DNA of 64,000 bases from Aminobacter ciceronei (GCF_014138625.1 NZ_JACJHY010000004.1:124001-188000), one strand, 5' to 3'; shown: positions 1-9,657, numbered from the stretch's first letter. Numbers and translations are program-made. The notes: generated by a model from the letters alone, not told the origin.

Positions 1-618
1 GGGATTGCCGCCGAGCGCTGCCTTGGCGCTGGCGATGCCCTGCACCGCCGCACTGTGCTGCTCCTGCGCCTTGTCGAGGTCCATGCGGGCCTCGTCGAGC
101 GACGACTTGGTGTTGACGCCCTTGGTGACCAGACCGTTGCTGCGGTCGAACTGCGCCTGGGCATAGTCGAGGCCGCTGGCTGCGACCCGTTCCTGGGCGA
201 CCGCCTGGCTGTAGGCGGCGCGCAGCTGCTCTACATTGAGGCGGGCGGCGGCAAGGGTCGCGTCCGACTGGGCAAGCGCGATCTTGTAGGGCTCGGGATC
301 GACCTCGAACAGGACGTCGCCCGTTTTCACCGTGGAGTTGTCCGTGACGTCGACCTTGACGATGCGGCCGGCCGCTTCCGAGGCGATGTTGACCTTGGCC
401 TGGCGCAGATTGGCGTTTTCGGTTTCCTGGTAGCGGCCGCCGGTGACCCAGAAATAGCCGCCGCCGACCACCAAAGCGAGCGGCAAAGCCGCCATCAGCA
501 AGACGCGGCCGCGCTTCTTCGGCGCCGGCTGAGGTGCCGCCGCCTGCTGCGGCACGACCGCCACGCCCTCGAGTTCGACCTTCGTGCTGTTCTCGTTCAC
601 TTTCGCCACCGCGTTCAT
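1..618 (-). CDS. HlyD/EmrA-type membrane fusion protein (partial)
   Basis: Periplasmic adaptor subunit of a tripartite drug-efflux or secretion system. The reverse-strand reading starts at an ATG at 618 (MNAVAKVNEN...) and runs off the window edge after about 205 residues. It shows a short cytoplasmic N-terminus with a KKRGR stretch, one transmembrane segment at about residues 42-60 (LLMAALPLALVVGGGYFWV), then the biotinyl/lipoyl-like half-domain (ANLRQAKVNIASEAAGRI, VKTGDVLFEVD) and the start of the alpha-helical hairpin. Its ATG overlaps the TGA of the upstream marR gene by 4 nt, so the two are co-transcribed. An inner-membrane MFS partner (EmrB-like) would be expected beyond coordinate 1. 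The substrate cannot be read from the sequence. Confidence 0.92.
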   Translation of the reverse strand, partial: MNAVAKVNENSTKVELEGVAVVPQQAAAPQPAPKKRGRVLLMAALPLALVVGGGYFWVTGGRYQETENANLRQAKVNIASEAAGRIVKVDVTDNSTVKTGDVLFEVDPEPYKIALAQSDATLAAARLNVEQLRAAYSQAVAQERVAASGLDYAQAQFDRSNGLVTKGVNTKSSLDEARMDLDKAQEQHSAAVQGIASAKAALGGNP

Positions 619-1094
619 GTCTTCGTCTCTCTCAAACAATTCGCATCCATGGGCTCGCCCGCGGAAAGGTTGTCGACAATGGTGCGCAGGCCATGGACCG
701 TGGCGAGGCGCTGTTCATCGGAAAGTCCCGCCAGCGCCTTCTCGTACACTTCGCCGGCGACCGCCTTGACCTTGGAAAAGGCCTCCAGCGCCTTGTCGGT
801 CGGAAAGATCATCCGCACCCGTCTATCGCTGGCGCCCTGGCGTCGCTCGATCCAGCCGCCCTCCTCCATCCGGTCCAGCAGTCGCGAGACGCTGATCGGT
901 TCGATTTCTAGCAGCTCGGCAAGCCGCGCCTGGGCCACGCCCTCTTCCTTGACCAGCCGGACCAGCAGCCGCCATTGCGCCGCCGACAGACCGAACTCGC
1001 TGCCGCGCTGCTCGAAACTGCGGCGCATCAGCCGTGCGGCGTCGTGGATCAGGAAACCCAGCCTGTCGATGCCTTCATTTTTCATGAGCCGCAT
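615..1094 (-). CDS. MarR family transcriptional regulator
   Basis: Winged-helix repressor of the MarR/EmrR type, 159 aa, a normal length for the family. The winged helix lies at about residues 45-110 (LSAAQWRLLVRLVKEEGVAQARLAELLEIEPISVSRLLDRMEEGGWIERR, then the DRRVRMIFPT wing). It heads an operon with the efflux fusion protein (4-nt ATGA overlap) and probably represses it, responding to a toxic ligand. A perfect 14-bp palindrome lies directly upstream. Start choice: ATG at 1094 gives the longest frame, but a TATAAT sits so close that the in-frame ATG at 1085 is also possible. Neither has a clear Shine-Dalgarno. Confidence 0.93.
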   Translation of the reverse strand: MRLMKNEGIDRLGFLIHDAARLMRRSFEQRGSEFGLSAAQWRLLVRLVKEEGVAQARLAELLEIEPISVSRLLDRMEEGGWIERRQGASDRRVRMIFPTDKALEAFSKVKAVAGEVYEKALAGLSDEQRLATVHGLRTIVDNLSAGEPMDANCLRETKT

Positions 1095-1099
1095 ATATT

Positions 1100-1113
1100 A
1101 TAAGCATGCTTAT
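1100..1113. promoter_or_regulatory. Palindromic MarR-type operator
   Basis: Perfect 14-bp palindrome ATAAGCATGCTTAT, ending 6 bp before the first possible marR start codon. On the minus strand it runs straight into a TATAAT hexamer, so a bound dimer would cover the promoter. Autoregulation is an inference from position and symmetry. Confidence 0.65.
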
Positions 1114-1256
1114 CATTCAAGCGGCGTTTTTTGCATGGCACGCCTGCATTCGCATCCCAGCCTTCACATCATCGTGTGCCGGCCTAGCGATTAGGCGACT
1201 GTTAATCATGCGGGCTCATCGTCTAGGACAACGCCACGACAAACAGGATCGATCGC

Positions 1257-1871
1257 ATGCCCGACCGGTCGCCCAACCGGCGTCATATCCTCAAGGCCGT
1301 TGCTGCCCTTGGCGCGCTTGCCCCGCTGCCGCTCTGGGCCAATCCGATGCCGAGCGTCGAAGAGGTCGCCTTCGATCCCGACATCCCGGTGCTCGGCAAT
1401 GCCGACGGCGACGTCACGGTGGTCGAGTTCACCGACTACCAGTGCCCCTATTGCAAGCTGAGCTTCCTGCAATTGTCCGAGGTGATGAAGGAAGACACAG
1501 GCATTCGCCTCGTGCTGCGCGACTGGCCGATCTTTGGCGAGGTCTCGCGCAATGCCGCCCTGCTCACCCTGGCCGCAAACAGCCAGGGCCGTTATGCCGA
1601 CGCCGTGCAGACGCTGATGACCGCCCGCGAAAAGCTGACATTCCGCAGCACCGCCAATCTGCTTGACGAAGCCGGCGTCGATGTCGAGCGCGCCCGCGGC
1701 GATCTCCAGGCGAGGCAGGACGTGCTGGTCGGCGTGCTCCAGCGCAACGAGGCCCAGGCCAGCGCTTTGCAGCTCCAGGGCACGCCGGGCTTCCTGATCG
1801 GCAAGGCGCTTTATAAGCGCGGCATGACCTCGGACGACTTCCGCAAGGCCATCGCCCGGGCGCGCGCCTAG
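1257..1871 (+). CDS. DsbA family thiol oxidoreductase, exported
   Basis: Periplasmic thioredoxin-fold protein of the DsbA/DsbG group, 204 aa. The N-terminus carries a twin-arginine-like export signal (NRRHILK followed by a hydrophobic AVAALGALAPLPLWA stretch). The active site CPYC is at residues 63-66 within VVEFTDYQCPYCKL, as in the Com1/DsbA-like family. A cis-proline region is visible near the C-terminus (LQGTPGFLIG). It likely forms or isomerises disulfides in exported proteins. It stands alone, divergent from the marR operon; its partners are not in the window. Confidence 0.92.
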   Translation: MPDRSPNRRHILKAVAALGALAPLPLWANPMPSVEEVAFDPDIPVLGNADGDVTVVEFTDYQCPYCKLSFLQLSEVMKEDTGIRLVLRDWPIFGEVSRNAALLTLAANSQGRYADAVQTLMTAREKLTFRSTANLLDEAGVDVERARGDLQARQDVLVGVLQRNEAQASALQLQGTPGFLIGKALYKRGMTSDDFRKAIARARA

Positions 1872-1910
1872 GCTCCCCAGAAAAGTCGCTGTCGCGAAGC
1901 TGTCATTCCC

Positions 1911-1939
1911 TTGACAGCTGAGGGGTGGCGGACTATCTC
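1911..1939 (+). promoter_or_regulatory. groESL promoter
   Basis: TTGACA at 1911-1916 and TATCTC at 1934-1939 with a 17-bp spacer. The surrounding CTTGAC and CTATCT also fit the alphaproteobacterial RpoH pattern, so both the housekeeping and the heat-shock sigma factor could use it. It lies just before the CIRCE element. Confidence 0.8.
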
Positions 1940-1948
1940 AGCGGCACG

Positions 1949-1975
1949 TTAGCACTCGCTCGAAGTGAGTGCTAA
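1949..1975. promoter_or_regulatory. CIRCE operator (HrcA binding site)
   Basis: Perfect CIRCE: TTAGCACTC, nine bases, GAGTGCTAA. This is the known binding site of the heat-shock repressor HrcA. It sits between the groESL promoter and groES, so the operon is under HrcA repression. Confidence 0.98.
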
Positions 1976-2030
1976 CCAAGTCCGGTTCAGCCGGACAGAG
2001 GGTTCTCAACAGTTCACCGAGGAAGTTCAA

Positions 2031-2327
2031 ATGGCAAAGTCGAAGTTCCGCCCGCTTCATGACCGCGTGGTCGTTCGCCGGGTCGAATCCGAATCCAAGA
2101 CCGCCGGCGGGATCATCATCCCGGATACGGCCAAGGAAAAGCCGCAGGAAGGCGAAATCGTCGCCGTCGGCTCCGGCGCGCGCGATGAAGCCGGCAAGCT
2201 CGTCCCGCTGGACGTCAAGGCTGGTGACCGCGTGCTGTTCGGCAAGTGGTCGGGCACCGAAGTGAAGCTCAATGGCGAAGACCTTCTGATCATGAAGGAA
2301 TCCGACATCATGGGCATCATCGGCTGA
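2031..2327 (+). CDS. groES: Co-chaperonin GroES (Hsp10)
   Basis: Lid of the GroEL folding chamber, 98 aa, normal length. It shows the N-terminal [11 protein letters not shown] strand, the mobile-loop region with [18 protein letters not shown], and the C-terminal [17 protein letters not shown]. The ATG at 2031 has a GAGGAA ribosome site 6 nt upstream. A longer reading from 1965 would begin inside the CIRCE element and is rejected. It forms an operon with groEL, 64 bp downstream. Confidence 0.99.
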   Translation: MAKSKFRPLHDRVVVRRVESESKTAGGIIIPDTAKEKPQEGEIVAVGSGARDEAGKLVPLDVKAGDRVLFGKWSGTEVKLNGEDLLIMKESDIMGIIG

Positions 2328-2370
2328 TCGCCTGATATCCGCACCATCCCATCTGAAATTCGGGCCCTAA

Positions 2371-4129
<1,759 letters not shown>

Positions 4130-4146
4130 GCTTCCAGAAGCTTACG

Positions 4147-4172
4147 AAAGGGCGCCCTCGGGCGCCCTTTTT
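4147..4172 (+). terminator. Rho-independent terminator of groESL
   Basis: Arms AAAGGGCGCCC and GGGCGCCCTTT separated by TC, followed by more T. Strong intrinsic terminator in the groESL direction. Confidence 0.93.
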
Positions 4173-4223
4173 GCTTTTGAACCACCCTCGCCTGAGACTT
4201 CGGCCTATGCGGCGCTAGTTATC

Positions 4224-4982
4224 CTACCCCGCGCGCAGGATTGAAACGCCGCTGCCGGCAAACGCCGCGATGCGCTCTTCCGCCGCTTCACCCTCGACGA
4301 TCAGCGTCGAAATCTCGCCGATGCCACCGATGCGGAACGGCGACACCGCGCCAAGCTTGTCGCTTGTCGCCAGCACTGCCGTCTCGGCCGACGCTGACAT
4401 CAGCTGCCGCTTGATCGCCGCCTCTTCCATGTCGCCCGTCGTCAGCCCCTCGCCGGCATGAACGCCGGTGACGCCAAGGAAGAAAAGATCGGCGCGGATG
4501 CGCGCAATCGCTTCGGCCGCCAGCGCGCCTGTCGCCACCATCGAGTGACGGAAGAGTTTGCCGCCGATGATGACGACGTCGACATCAGGCCTGTCCTCCA
4601 GCGCCACGGCAATCGTCGGGCTGTGGGTGATGGCGGTGAATCGGGCCTGCGCCGGAAGGTGGCGGATGATCTCCAGATTGGAGGTGCCGCCGTCGAAGAC
4701 GACAGTCATGCCGTCCCGGATCATCGCGGCACCGGCCTTGCCGAGCGCCGACTTGGCGTCCCGGGAGAGGCTGCGCCGCTCGGCGATCGGCACCGCCGTC
4801 GGCGACACCGGCATCGCCCCGCCATGAACTCGCAATAGCAGGCCTTCCGCCGCAAGCTCCCTGAGGTCGCGCCGGATGGTGTCTTCCGACAAAGCGAGTT
4901 CGTGGCTGAGCTGCTTGGCGACGACCTGCCCGTCCCGGGCGAGGCGATCGAGGATCAGACGTTTGCGTTGGCTGGTGAGCAC
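4224..4982 (-). CDS. DeoR family transcriptional regulator
   Basis: Sugar- or nucleoside-type repressor, 252 aa. The N-terminal DeoR helix-turn-helix is clear (LTSQRKRLILDRLARDGQVV, then SEDTIRRDLRELAAEGLLLRVHGGA), followed by the DeoRC sensor fold (VFDGGTSNLEIIRHLP, TGVHAGEGLTTGDMEEA). Start: GTG at 4982 with GGAG 9 nt upstream gives the family-typical beginning. The frame stays open upstream to 5069, but that stretch overlaps an operator-like repeat. Divergent from the gene at 5084, which it probably controls. The effector is unknown. Confidence 0.9.
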   Translation of the reverse strand: MLTSQRKRLILDRLARDGQVVAKQLSHELALSEDTIRRDLRELAAEGLLLRVHGGAMPVSPTAVPIAERRSLSRDAKSALGKAGAAMIRDGMTVVFDGGTSNLEIIRHLPAQARFTAITHSPTIAVALEDRPDVDVVIIGGKLFRHSMVATGALAAEAIARIRADLFFLGVTGVHAGEGLTTGDMEEAAIKRQLMSASAETAVLATSDKLGAVSPFRIGGIGEISTLIVEGEAAEERIAAFAGSGVSILRAG

Positions 4983-5016
4983 TTCGAACGGCTCCGTCAA
5001 TTCAATGATGCCACAC

Positions 5017-5073
5017 GATATTGCACGATGATGCATGAGGCGATATTTATTTCGTGCAGATTCGTGCAATATC
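5017..5073. promoter_or_regulatory. Repeat-type operator between DeoR gene and its divergent neighbour
   Basis: Inverted repeat GATATTGCACGA (5017-5028) and TCGTGCAATATC (5062-5073), perfect over 12 bp. A third half-site TTCGTGCA at 5051-5058 is a 10-bp-spaced direct repeat of TTCGTGCA at 5061-5068. Position and symmetry suggest binding by the neighbouring DeoR protein. Confidence 0.7.
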
Positions 5074-5083
5074 TGGAGATATC

Positions 5084-5461
5084 ATGAACACCCCTGGAAA
5101 ACCGCTGCTCATCCTGATCGCCGGCCCCTATCGCTCCGGCACCGGCGACGACCCGGTCAAGATGGCGGAGAATCTGAGCCGCCTCGAACGCGTCGCCGTT
5201 CCGCTGTTTCGCGCCGGCCACCTGCCGGTCATCGGCGAATGGGTGGCGCTGCCGCTCGGGCGGCAGGTCGGCTCGAAAGGCGCCGGCGACCCGCTCTATG
5301 ACGAATTCGCCTATCCGGTCGCCGACCGGCTGCTGCACCATTGCGACGCCGTGCTGCGGCTGCCCGGCACTTCCAAGGGCGCCGACGAGGACGTGCGGCT
5401 CGCCCGCGAGCGTGGACTTCCGGTCTATTTCGAGCTGTCCGACGTGCCCGGCATGGCCTGA
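5084..5461 (+). CDS. DUF4406/nucleoside 2-deoxyribosyltransferase-like protein
   Basis: Small protein of 125 aa. The start ATG at 5084 has GGAG 6 nt upstream. The beginning LLILIAGPYRSGTGDDPVK, and then HLPVIGEW and HHCDAVLRLPGTSKGADEDV, follow the Rossmann-like pattern of the nucleoside deoxyribosyltransferase/DUF4406 superfamily, in which the Asp/Gly-Ser-rich loop binds a nucleotide. The divergent DeoR gene and shared operator suggest a nucleoside- or sugar-responsive role. The exact substrate cannot be told. Confidence 0.7.
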   Translation: MNTPGKPLLILIAGPYRSGTGDDPVKMAENLSRLERVAVPLFRAGHLPVIGEWVALPLGRQVGSKGAGDPLYDEFAYPVADRLLHHCDAVLRLPGTSKGADEDVRLARERGLPVYFELSDVPGMA

Positions 5462-5515
5462 GGCAACCGCGCCGCGCCAGGCGCCCGTCCTGTCGGGGCG
5501 CGCCCGCCGCCGAGA

Positions 5516-5544
5516 TTGACAGCCGCTGTCTGCGGGCCTAGTCA
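5516..5544 (+). promoter_or_regulatory. Candidate sigma-70 promoter for the MATE gene
   Basis: TTGACA at 5516-5521 and TAGTCA at 5539-5544, spacer 17 bp, 140 bp before the MATE start. Judged only by the hexamers; the rest of the 224-bp gap shows no other clear signal. Confidence 0.4.
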
Positions 5545-5685
5545 GCGCCCAGGGCATGAAGCGCCCGCCGCCCGCAGCGCAAGCACGGTAAAGCCTTCAC
5601 TGTGTCAGTCGAAACCGACGCATCAGACCAATGGCAATGCGGGCCCCATTTGATCTCCGTTTGATGCGCTATCGGAGACGACGAG

Positions 5686-7083
5686 ATGACTTCCCCCGAC
5701 GCTCGAGGCGCGAATGCCTTTCTGCATGCCCCCTTGCCCGGCCTGTTCCTCAGGACGGCGGCACCGATCATCCTGATCATGGCCACCAACGGCCTGCTCG
5801 CCATCGTCGATGCCTATTTCCTCGGCGAATATGTCGGGCCGGACGCGCTCGCCGCCGTGACCCTGATGTTCCCGGCCTTCATGCTGCTTGTGGCGCTTTC
5901 GACGCTGGTGGCGAGCGGCATGGCGAGCCAGCTCGCCCGCCTGCTCGGCGCCGGCGAGCGCGACAAGGCGCGTGCGACCTTCCTCGATGCGCACGGCCTT
6001 GCCCTGCTCGTCTGCGCACTGGCGATCGCTGCCTTCCTGCTCGGCGGCAAGGAGCTGGCCTTGCGGCTTGCCAACGGGTCGCGACCGCTCGCCGAGATGG
6101 GCTACGGCTACATGTCCATCCTGATCTGGGGTGCGCCTGTGATGTTTGCGCTGTCGCTCAACGGCGACGGGCTGCGCTGCGAAGGCCGCCTCGGCGTCGT
6201 CGCCGCGGCCAACCTTTTGACCTCGGTCGGCAATGCCGGCCTGAACTACGTGCTCATCGTCGGCTTCGACTATGGGGTTTCAGGCTCGGCCCTTGGCACC
6301 GTGCTGGCCCAGGCGATGGCCGTTGGGTTCGTCGTCGTCTACCGGCTGCGCGCCGGCACGGTGCTGCAATACGCAGCTGTCCCGTCGATGCGCTGGACCG
6401 CCGCCTGGCGGCCATTGCTGTCGCTTGGGGCGCCGCAGAGCGTGAGCTTCATCGGCATCTCGCTGCTCGCCGCCACGGTCATCTATTCGACCCAGCTCTG
6501 GGAAGGCGAGGCCTATGCGGCAACCGTCGCCGCCTACGGCATCATCACCCGCATCATGACCTTTGCCTTCCTGCCGATGCTCGGGCTGAACATGGCGATG
6601 CAGACGATCGTCGGCAACAATTTCGGCGCCGGGCAATGGCAACGGTCGGATGCCGGGCTGAAGCTGGGGCTCTTGCTGGCGCTCGGCTATTGCGCGCTGT
6701 TCGAGGCGGCGATGCTGCTCAGCCATGGCAGCCTTGGCGCGCTCTTCGTCGACGATCCGGCGACACAGAGCGAGGTCGCCCGCATCCTGCCGATGACCGT
6801 TTCGCTCTACATGCTGGCCGGGCCCGTGATGATGTTGTCGGGTTATTTCCAGGCCATCGGCGATGCCCGCCGCGCTTTGCTGCTCAGCGTCGCGCGCACC
6901 TATCTGCTGGCCATCCCGCTGACCATCGGCCTGCCTCATCTGCTCGGCGAACGCGGCATCTGGCTGGCCTCACCCATCGCCGAGCTGCTGATGGTGCTGG
7001 TGGTCTCAGCGCTGCTGCTGCACGCAAGGGCACGGACCGGCTTCGCCTGGGGCCTGTTCCGGGCCAAAGCCGCCATGGCCTGA
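5686..7083 (+). CDS. MATE family multidrug/toxin exporter
   Basis: Inner-membrane antiporter of 465 aa, the usual size, with about twelve hydrophobic segments. The family pattern appears at the start of the first helix pair (LPGLFLRTAAPIILIMATNGLLAIVDAYFLG) and in the symmetric second half (LGAPQSVSFIGISLLAATVIY ... NMAMQTIVGNNFGAGQW). The exported compound and the coupling ion cannot be read. The ATG at 5686 has GGAG upstream. Apparently monocistronic. Confidence 0.93.
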   Translation: MTSPDARGANAFLHAPLPGLFLRTAAPIILIMATNGLLAIVDAYFLGEYVGPDALAAVTLMFPAFMLLVALSTLVASGMASQLARLLGAGERDKARATFLDAHGLALLVCALAIAAFLLGGKELALRLANGSRPLAEMGYGYMSILIWGAPVMFALSLNGDGLRCEGRLGVVAAANLLTSVGNAGLNYVLIVGFDYGVSGSALGTVLAQAMAVGFVVVYRLRAGTVLQYAAVPSMRWTAAWRPLLSLGAPQSVSFIGISLLAATVIYSTQLWEGEAYAATVAAYGIITRIMTFAFLPMLGLNMAMQTIVGNNFGAGQWQRSDAGLKLGLLLALGYCALFEAAMLLSHGSLGALFVDDPATQSEVARILPMTVSLYMLAGPVMMLSGYFQAIGDARRALLLSVARTYLLAIPLTIGLPHLLGERGIWLASPIAELLMVLVVSALLLHARARTGFAWGLFRAKAAMA

Positions 7084-7090
7084 AACGGCG

Positions 7091-7116
7091 TCGAAAAAAC
7101 TTCGGATTTTTTTCGA
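7091..7116 (+). terminator. A/T hairpin with UUCG loop after the MATE gene
   Basis: TCGAAAAAA and TTTTTTCGA arms closed by C-TTCG-G, an exceptionally stable tetraloop, 8 bp after the MATE stop. The 3' arm is itself a T-run, so it could terminate transcription. Confidence 0.6.
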
Positions 7117-7123
7117 AACCGGT

Positions 7124-7148
7124 GGAACCTTTCTGCCGCCCGCGCATT
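7124..7148 (+). promoter_or_regulatory. EcfG-like general-stress promoter (putative)
   Basis: GGAAC at 7124-7128, 16 bp, then CATT at 7145-7148. The alphaproteobacterial general-stress sigma factor EcfG uses GGAAC-N16-CGTT, so there is one mismatch in the -10. It would start a transcript near 7155. Confidence 0.5.
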
Positions 7149-7154
7149 GAGGTG

Positions 7155-7250
7155 ATGTCGTCGGTACCTGAAGAAGCAATTCGGACGGAACATCGAACGA
7201 CGAACAGGACGCCTCCAGCACTGTCACAGGTGCGGGAGGCGTTCTTTTTT
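7155..7250 (+). ncRNA. Candidate stress-induced small RNA
   Basis: Bounded by the EcfG-like promoter and a strong terminator, giving a transcript of about 95 nt. No convincing reading frame with a stop and ribosome site lies inside. Its sequence was not matched to any known sRNA family from memory. Inferred only from the promoter-terminator spacing. Confidence 0.4.
7209..7250 (+). terminator. Rho-independent terminator
   Basis: Arms ACGCCTCC (7209-7216) and GGAGGCGT (7235-7242) with an inner GCAC/GTGC pairing, followed by a T-rich run to 7250. Rightward only; it faces the convergent patatin gene. Confidence 0.85.
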
Positions 7251-7279
7251 GTGCCTGCGGCGGACCTCGGGGGCAGAGC

Positions 7280-8731
7280 TCAGTTCGCGCCGCCCGAGGC
7301 GACCTGCTGCTGGTCGAGCACGCCGGCGTGCCGACGGATGTCGGCGACGGCTTCCTGGAAGCTGTCATTGGCCCGAAGCGCTTCACGCCCTGCCGCAATC
7401 GTCAGGTCGACCTGTTCGACGGGCAGTTTCAGCCGCGTCGGCACGCGGTTCAGCTTTGCCTGGGCGGCAGCATCGAGGTCCTGGAATGACAGGTGCTCGA
7501 CCACCAGCCTGATGTCGCGGCAGTTCCAGCCGGCAAGTGTTCCGCGATACCGCCTGACCGTTTCAGCCGGCAGGCTGCAGCGATAGCGGATCAGTTCGCC
7601 GCGCCACTCGCTCACGGCAAAGGTGAGCGCGTCGAGCTGGTCGCGAACGGCAGCCGAGAAGGTCGTGTTGGTCACCGCCTCGAGCAGGTCGCCGAGGCCC
7701 GGACCGTGGATGGTCTCGCCCCAGTCGACATCGTCCTCACGACCGGCATCGGCGACGATGAACAACAAGGTCCGCAGCTTGACGGCCGCCGCCGGCGACA
7801 GCGGACCATAGGGTGTGCCGGCCGACGAACGCTCGATGGTGAAGCCGGTGATGCCGAGATTGTCGGTCAGCCCGCCATCGAGCAGCTTCACATAGTCGAG
7901 CCGGTCGGCATGCTGGTAAGCCTTCAAGGCGCCGGCATAGGCCTTGAGCCGCACCGAGGCATCGGGATCGGCAAGCGCGCGGCTCAGCCACGCAGGCTGG
8001 CTGTACCCGCATTTCGGCATGATTGCCGACAGGACGACGGGTGCAAAGACCACGGGAACCGCAGCAGATGCTGCAACCGCATCGGACAGCCTGACCTTGT
8101 CGAGATCGCTGCACAGGGCAGCGAAGGTGTCATAGGTGAACAGGAACGGCGTGCGGTTGTAGATGTCGGAGGCGTTTATCCAGACGATCGGCGCATCCGG
8201 TCGCCTGAAATTGGCAAAAGTCGCGCCATTGAAAAGATTGTCCTCGAGCCATCTGGCCAGGCCGTTGCGGTCGTTGACGCCGCCATTGAGCGCCCGCGCC
8301 AGGTTGAGCGGCGAGAGCGTCGAGGTCCTGAGATAGGCTTCGGCGTCCTTGATCAGGAAGCGCTCGCGGAAATCGCGATAGTCGTCCCGTCCCCTGTAGC
8401 CGAAATAGGACGCCGCCACCGCCCCGCCCGACGCGCCTGAAATCATGCGGATGTCGTCGACGAGGCTGCGCGTCGCCGGATGCTCGTCGATGATGGTGTC
8501 GTCGAGTTCGCGCAACACGCCATAGGCGAAGGCCGCAGCCCGCGTGCCGCCGCCGGAAAAACTCAGGCCCACCACCGTCGAGCCGTCATCGCCCATGTCG
8601 GGAATGAATTCGGGCGAGGCCTGGCCGACATGCGCGGTCAGCGTGTTGATCGGACCGACGTCGCTGGCGACGCAGCCGGCTGCCGACACTCCCGCCACCA
8701 CGGCCCAGGCCGCGCGCATTGCCAACCGCAT
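7280..8731 (-). CDS. Patatin-like phospholipase lipoprotein
   Basis: Serine lipase/acyl hydrolase of 483 aa. The ATG at 8731 is preceded by GGAGG. The signal peptide ends in a lipobox (VSAAGC, Cys20), so the protein is lipid-anchored in the envelope. Patatin signatures in order: oxyanion loop SGGGTRAAAFAYG, nucleophile elbow GASGG within MISGASGGAVAASYF, and the catalytic Asp in LLDGGLTDNLG. It should cleave phospholipid acyl chains. No partner gene is adjacent. Confidence 0.9.
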   Translation of the reverse strand: MRLAMRAAWAVVAGVSAAGCVASDVGPINTLTAHVGQASPEFIPDMGDDGSTVVGLSFSGGGTRAAAFAYGVLRELDDTIIDEHPATRSLVDDIRMISGASGGAVAASYFGYRGRDDYRDFRERFLIKDAEAYLRTSTLSPLNLARALNGGVNDRNGLARWLEDNLFNGATFANFRRPDAPIVWINASDIYNRTPFLFTYDTFAALCSDLDKVRLSDAVAASAAVPVVFAPVVLSAIMPKCGYSQPAWLSRALADPDASVRLKAYAGALKAYQHADRLDYVKLLDGGLTDNLGITGFTIERSSAGTPYGPLSPAAAVKLRTLLFIVADAGREDDVDWGETIHGPGLGDLLEAVTNTTFSAAVRDQLDALTFAVSEWRGELIRYRCSLPAETVRRYRGTLAGWNCRDIRLVVEHLSFQDLDAAAQAKLNRVPTRLKLPVEQVDLTIAAGREALRANDSFQEAVADIRRHAGVLDQQQVASGGAN

Positions 8732-8803
8732 CCCCACCTCCGATGCCCGACAAGATCCGGCTGAGCCTAGCTCACCGTTTCACAAAGCGCATCCAGATTT
8801 GCC

Positions 8804-9118
8804 CTAGCCTTCAACGACTTCGCTGATCTGCACGATGGGGGCGATGTCGGTATAGTTGGCGACATCAGCGGCGATCTCGGCGCGGTGGGGAGCCAATGCT
8901 TCCTGGAAGGTCGCCAGGTCAGGCGAGTAGACGTGGCATGCTGCGACGAACTCCGGCGCGCTTCCGGCTTCGCGACCCGCAAGGCCCTTGTCGATCTCGT
9001 AGCGCAGGCAGGCATCGCCGAGCCGTTCCTGGAGCAGTGGCATATGACGGGTGCGGTAGTAGTCGTGATCGAAGGTCGAACCGCCATCGGCGCTATAGTA
9101 GACACTCATCTTGATCAT
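8804..9118 (-). CDS. EthD domain protein
   Basis: Small ferredoxin-like alpha/beta protein of 104 aa: MIKMSVYYSADGGSTFDHDY, then RHMPLLQERLGDACLRYEID. This fits the EthD (PF07110) family of dimeric alpha-beta barrels, some of which assist degradative oxidations. The ATG at 9118 is preferred because GGAG lies 7 nt upstream; the in-frame ATG at 9124 would sit directly on it. The substrate is unknown. Confidence 0.82.
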   Translation of the reverse strand: MIKMSVYYSADGGSTFDHDYYRTRHMPLLQERLGDACLRYEIDKGLAGREAGSAPEFVAACHVYSPDLATFQEALAPHRAEIAADVANYTDIAPIVQISEVVEG

Positions 9119-9165
9119 CGTCATGCTCCTGCCTGAACGCCTCTCCGAGCGTTCGCCGGGCCTTT

Positions 9166-9345
9166 CTAGCTCGCCGACTGGTGACGCGCATCCCGATTTG
9201 GTTGAGCCAGTTTGGCGAGAGCATGGTGGCTGTGCTCTTCGAAGCGGTGGCCACGGCACGGAAGTTCCTGAGTTTGCCGAGCACGCAGTCGACGATGTTG
9301 CGGCACCGACAGAAGCAGGCGCTGAACGGCGGGCGGCGATTGCGG
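9166..9345 (-). pseudogene. IS5-family transposase C-terminal remnant
   Basis: The reverse strand reads RRCRNIVDCVLGKLRNFRAVAT and then NWLNQIGMRV, matching the conserved C-terminal block of IS5-type transposases (N-V-V-E-R-C-F-KLK-F-R-AVATR...). No N-terminal part, start or inverted repeats are visible. A relic of a past insertion between the EthD and csbD genes. Limits are approximate. Confidence 0.65.
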
Positions 9346-9395
9346 CTGGCCCATCAGCACCTCCCGTCACGACCAGAACCCTGCAACCGGGCGCC

Positions 9396-9420
9396 GGAAC
9401 CGTAACGCATGCCGAACGTT
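9396..9420 (+). promoter_or_regulatory. EcfG general-stress promoter of csbD
   Basis: GGAAC (9396-9400), 16 bp, CGTT (9417-9420): an exact match to the alphaproteobacterial EcfG consensus, 32 bp before the csbD start. csbD-like genes are typical general-stress genes, which supports the call. Confidence 0.85.
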
Positions 9421-9451
9421 GTGCTGCGCCACCCACCACAGGAGATGCGAC

Positions 9452-9631
9452 ATGGTGAACAAGGATCAGGTCAAGGGCGTTGCCAAGCAGGTCGCCGGTT
9501 CGGTCAAGGAAGCCGCCGGCAAGGCCACCGGCAACAAGACGACCCAGGCCAAGGGCACGGCCGAAAAGATCGCCGGCAAGGTGCAGAAGGTCTATGGCGA
9601 CACCAAGGAAAAGATCAAAAAGGCGCTCTGA
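9452..9631 (+). CDS. CsbD-like general-stress protein
   Basis: Small, Lys/Ala-rich, highly hydrophilic protein of 59 aa (MVNKDQVKGVAKQVAGSVKE...GKVQKVYGDTKEKIKK), the classic CsbD pattern (PF05532). The molecular function is unknown across the family; expression follows the general stress response, and here an EcfG promoter lies directly upstream. The ATG has AGGAG 7 nt before it. Confidence 0.93.
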   Translation: MVNKDQVKGVAKQVAGSVKEAAGKATGNKTTQAKGTAEKIAGKVQKVYGDTKEKIKKAL

Positions 9632-9657
9632 CCGTCAGCGAACGCCAATCGCGCAAT

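Noticed and set aside
1965..2030. Upstream start for GroES
   Set aside because: Would begin inside the CIRCE operator; the ATG at 2031 has a good ribosome site and the family-typical start.
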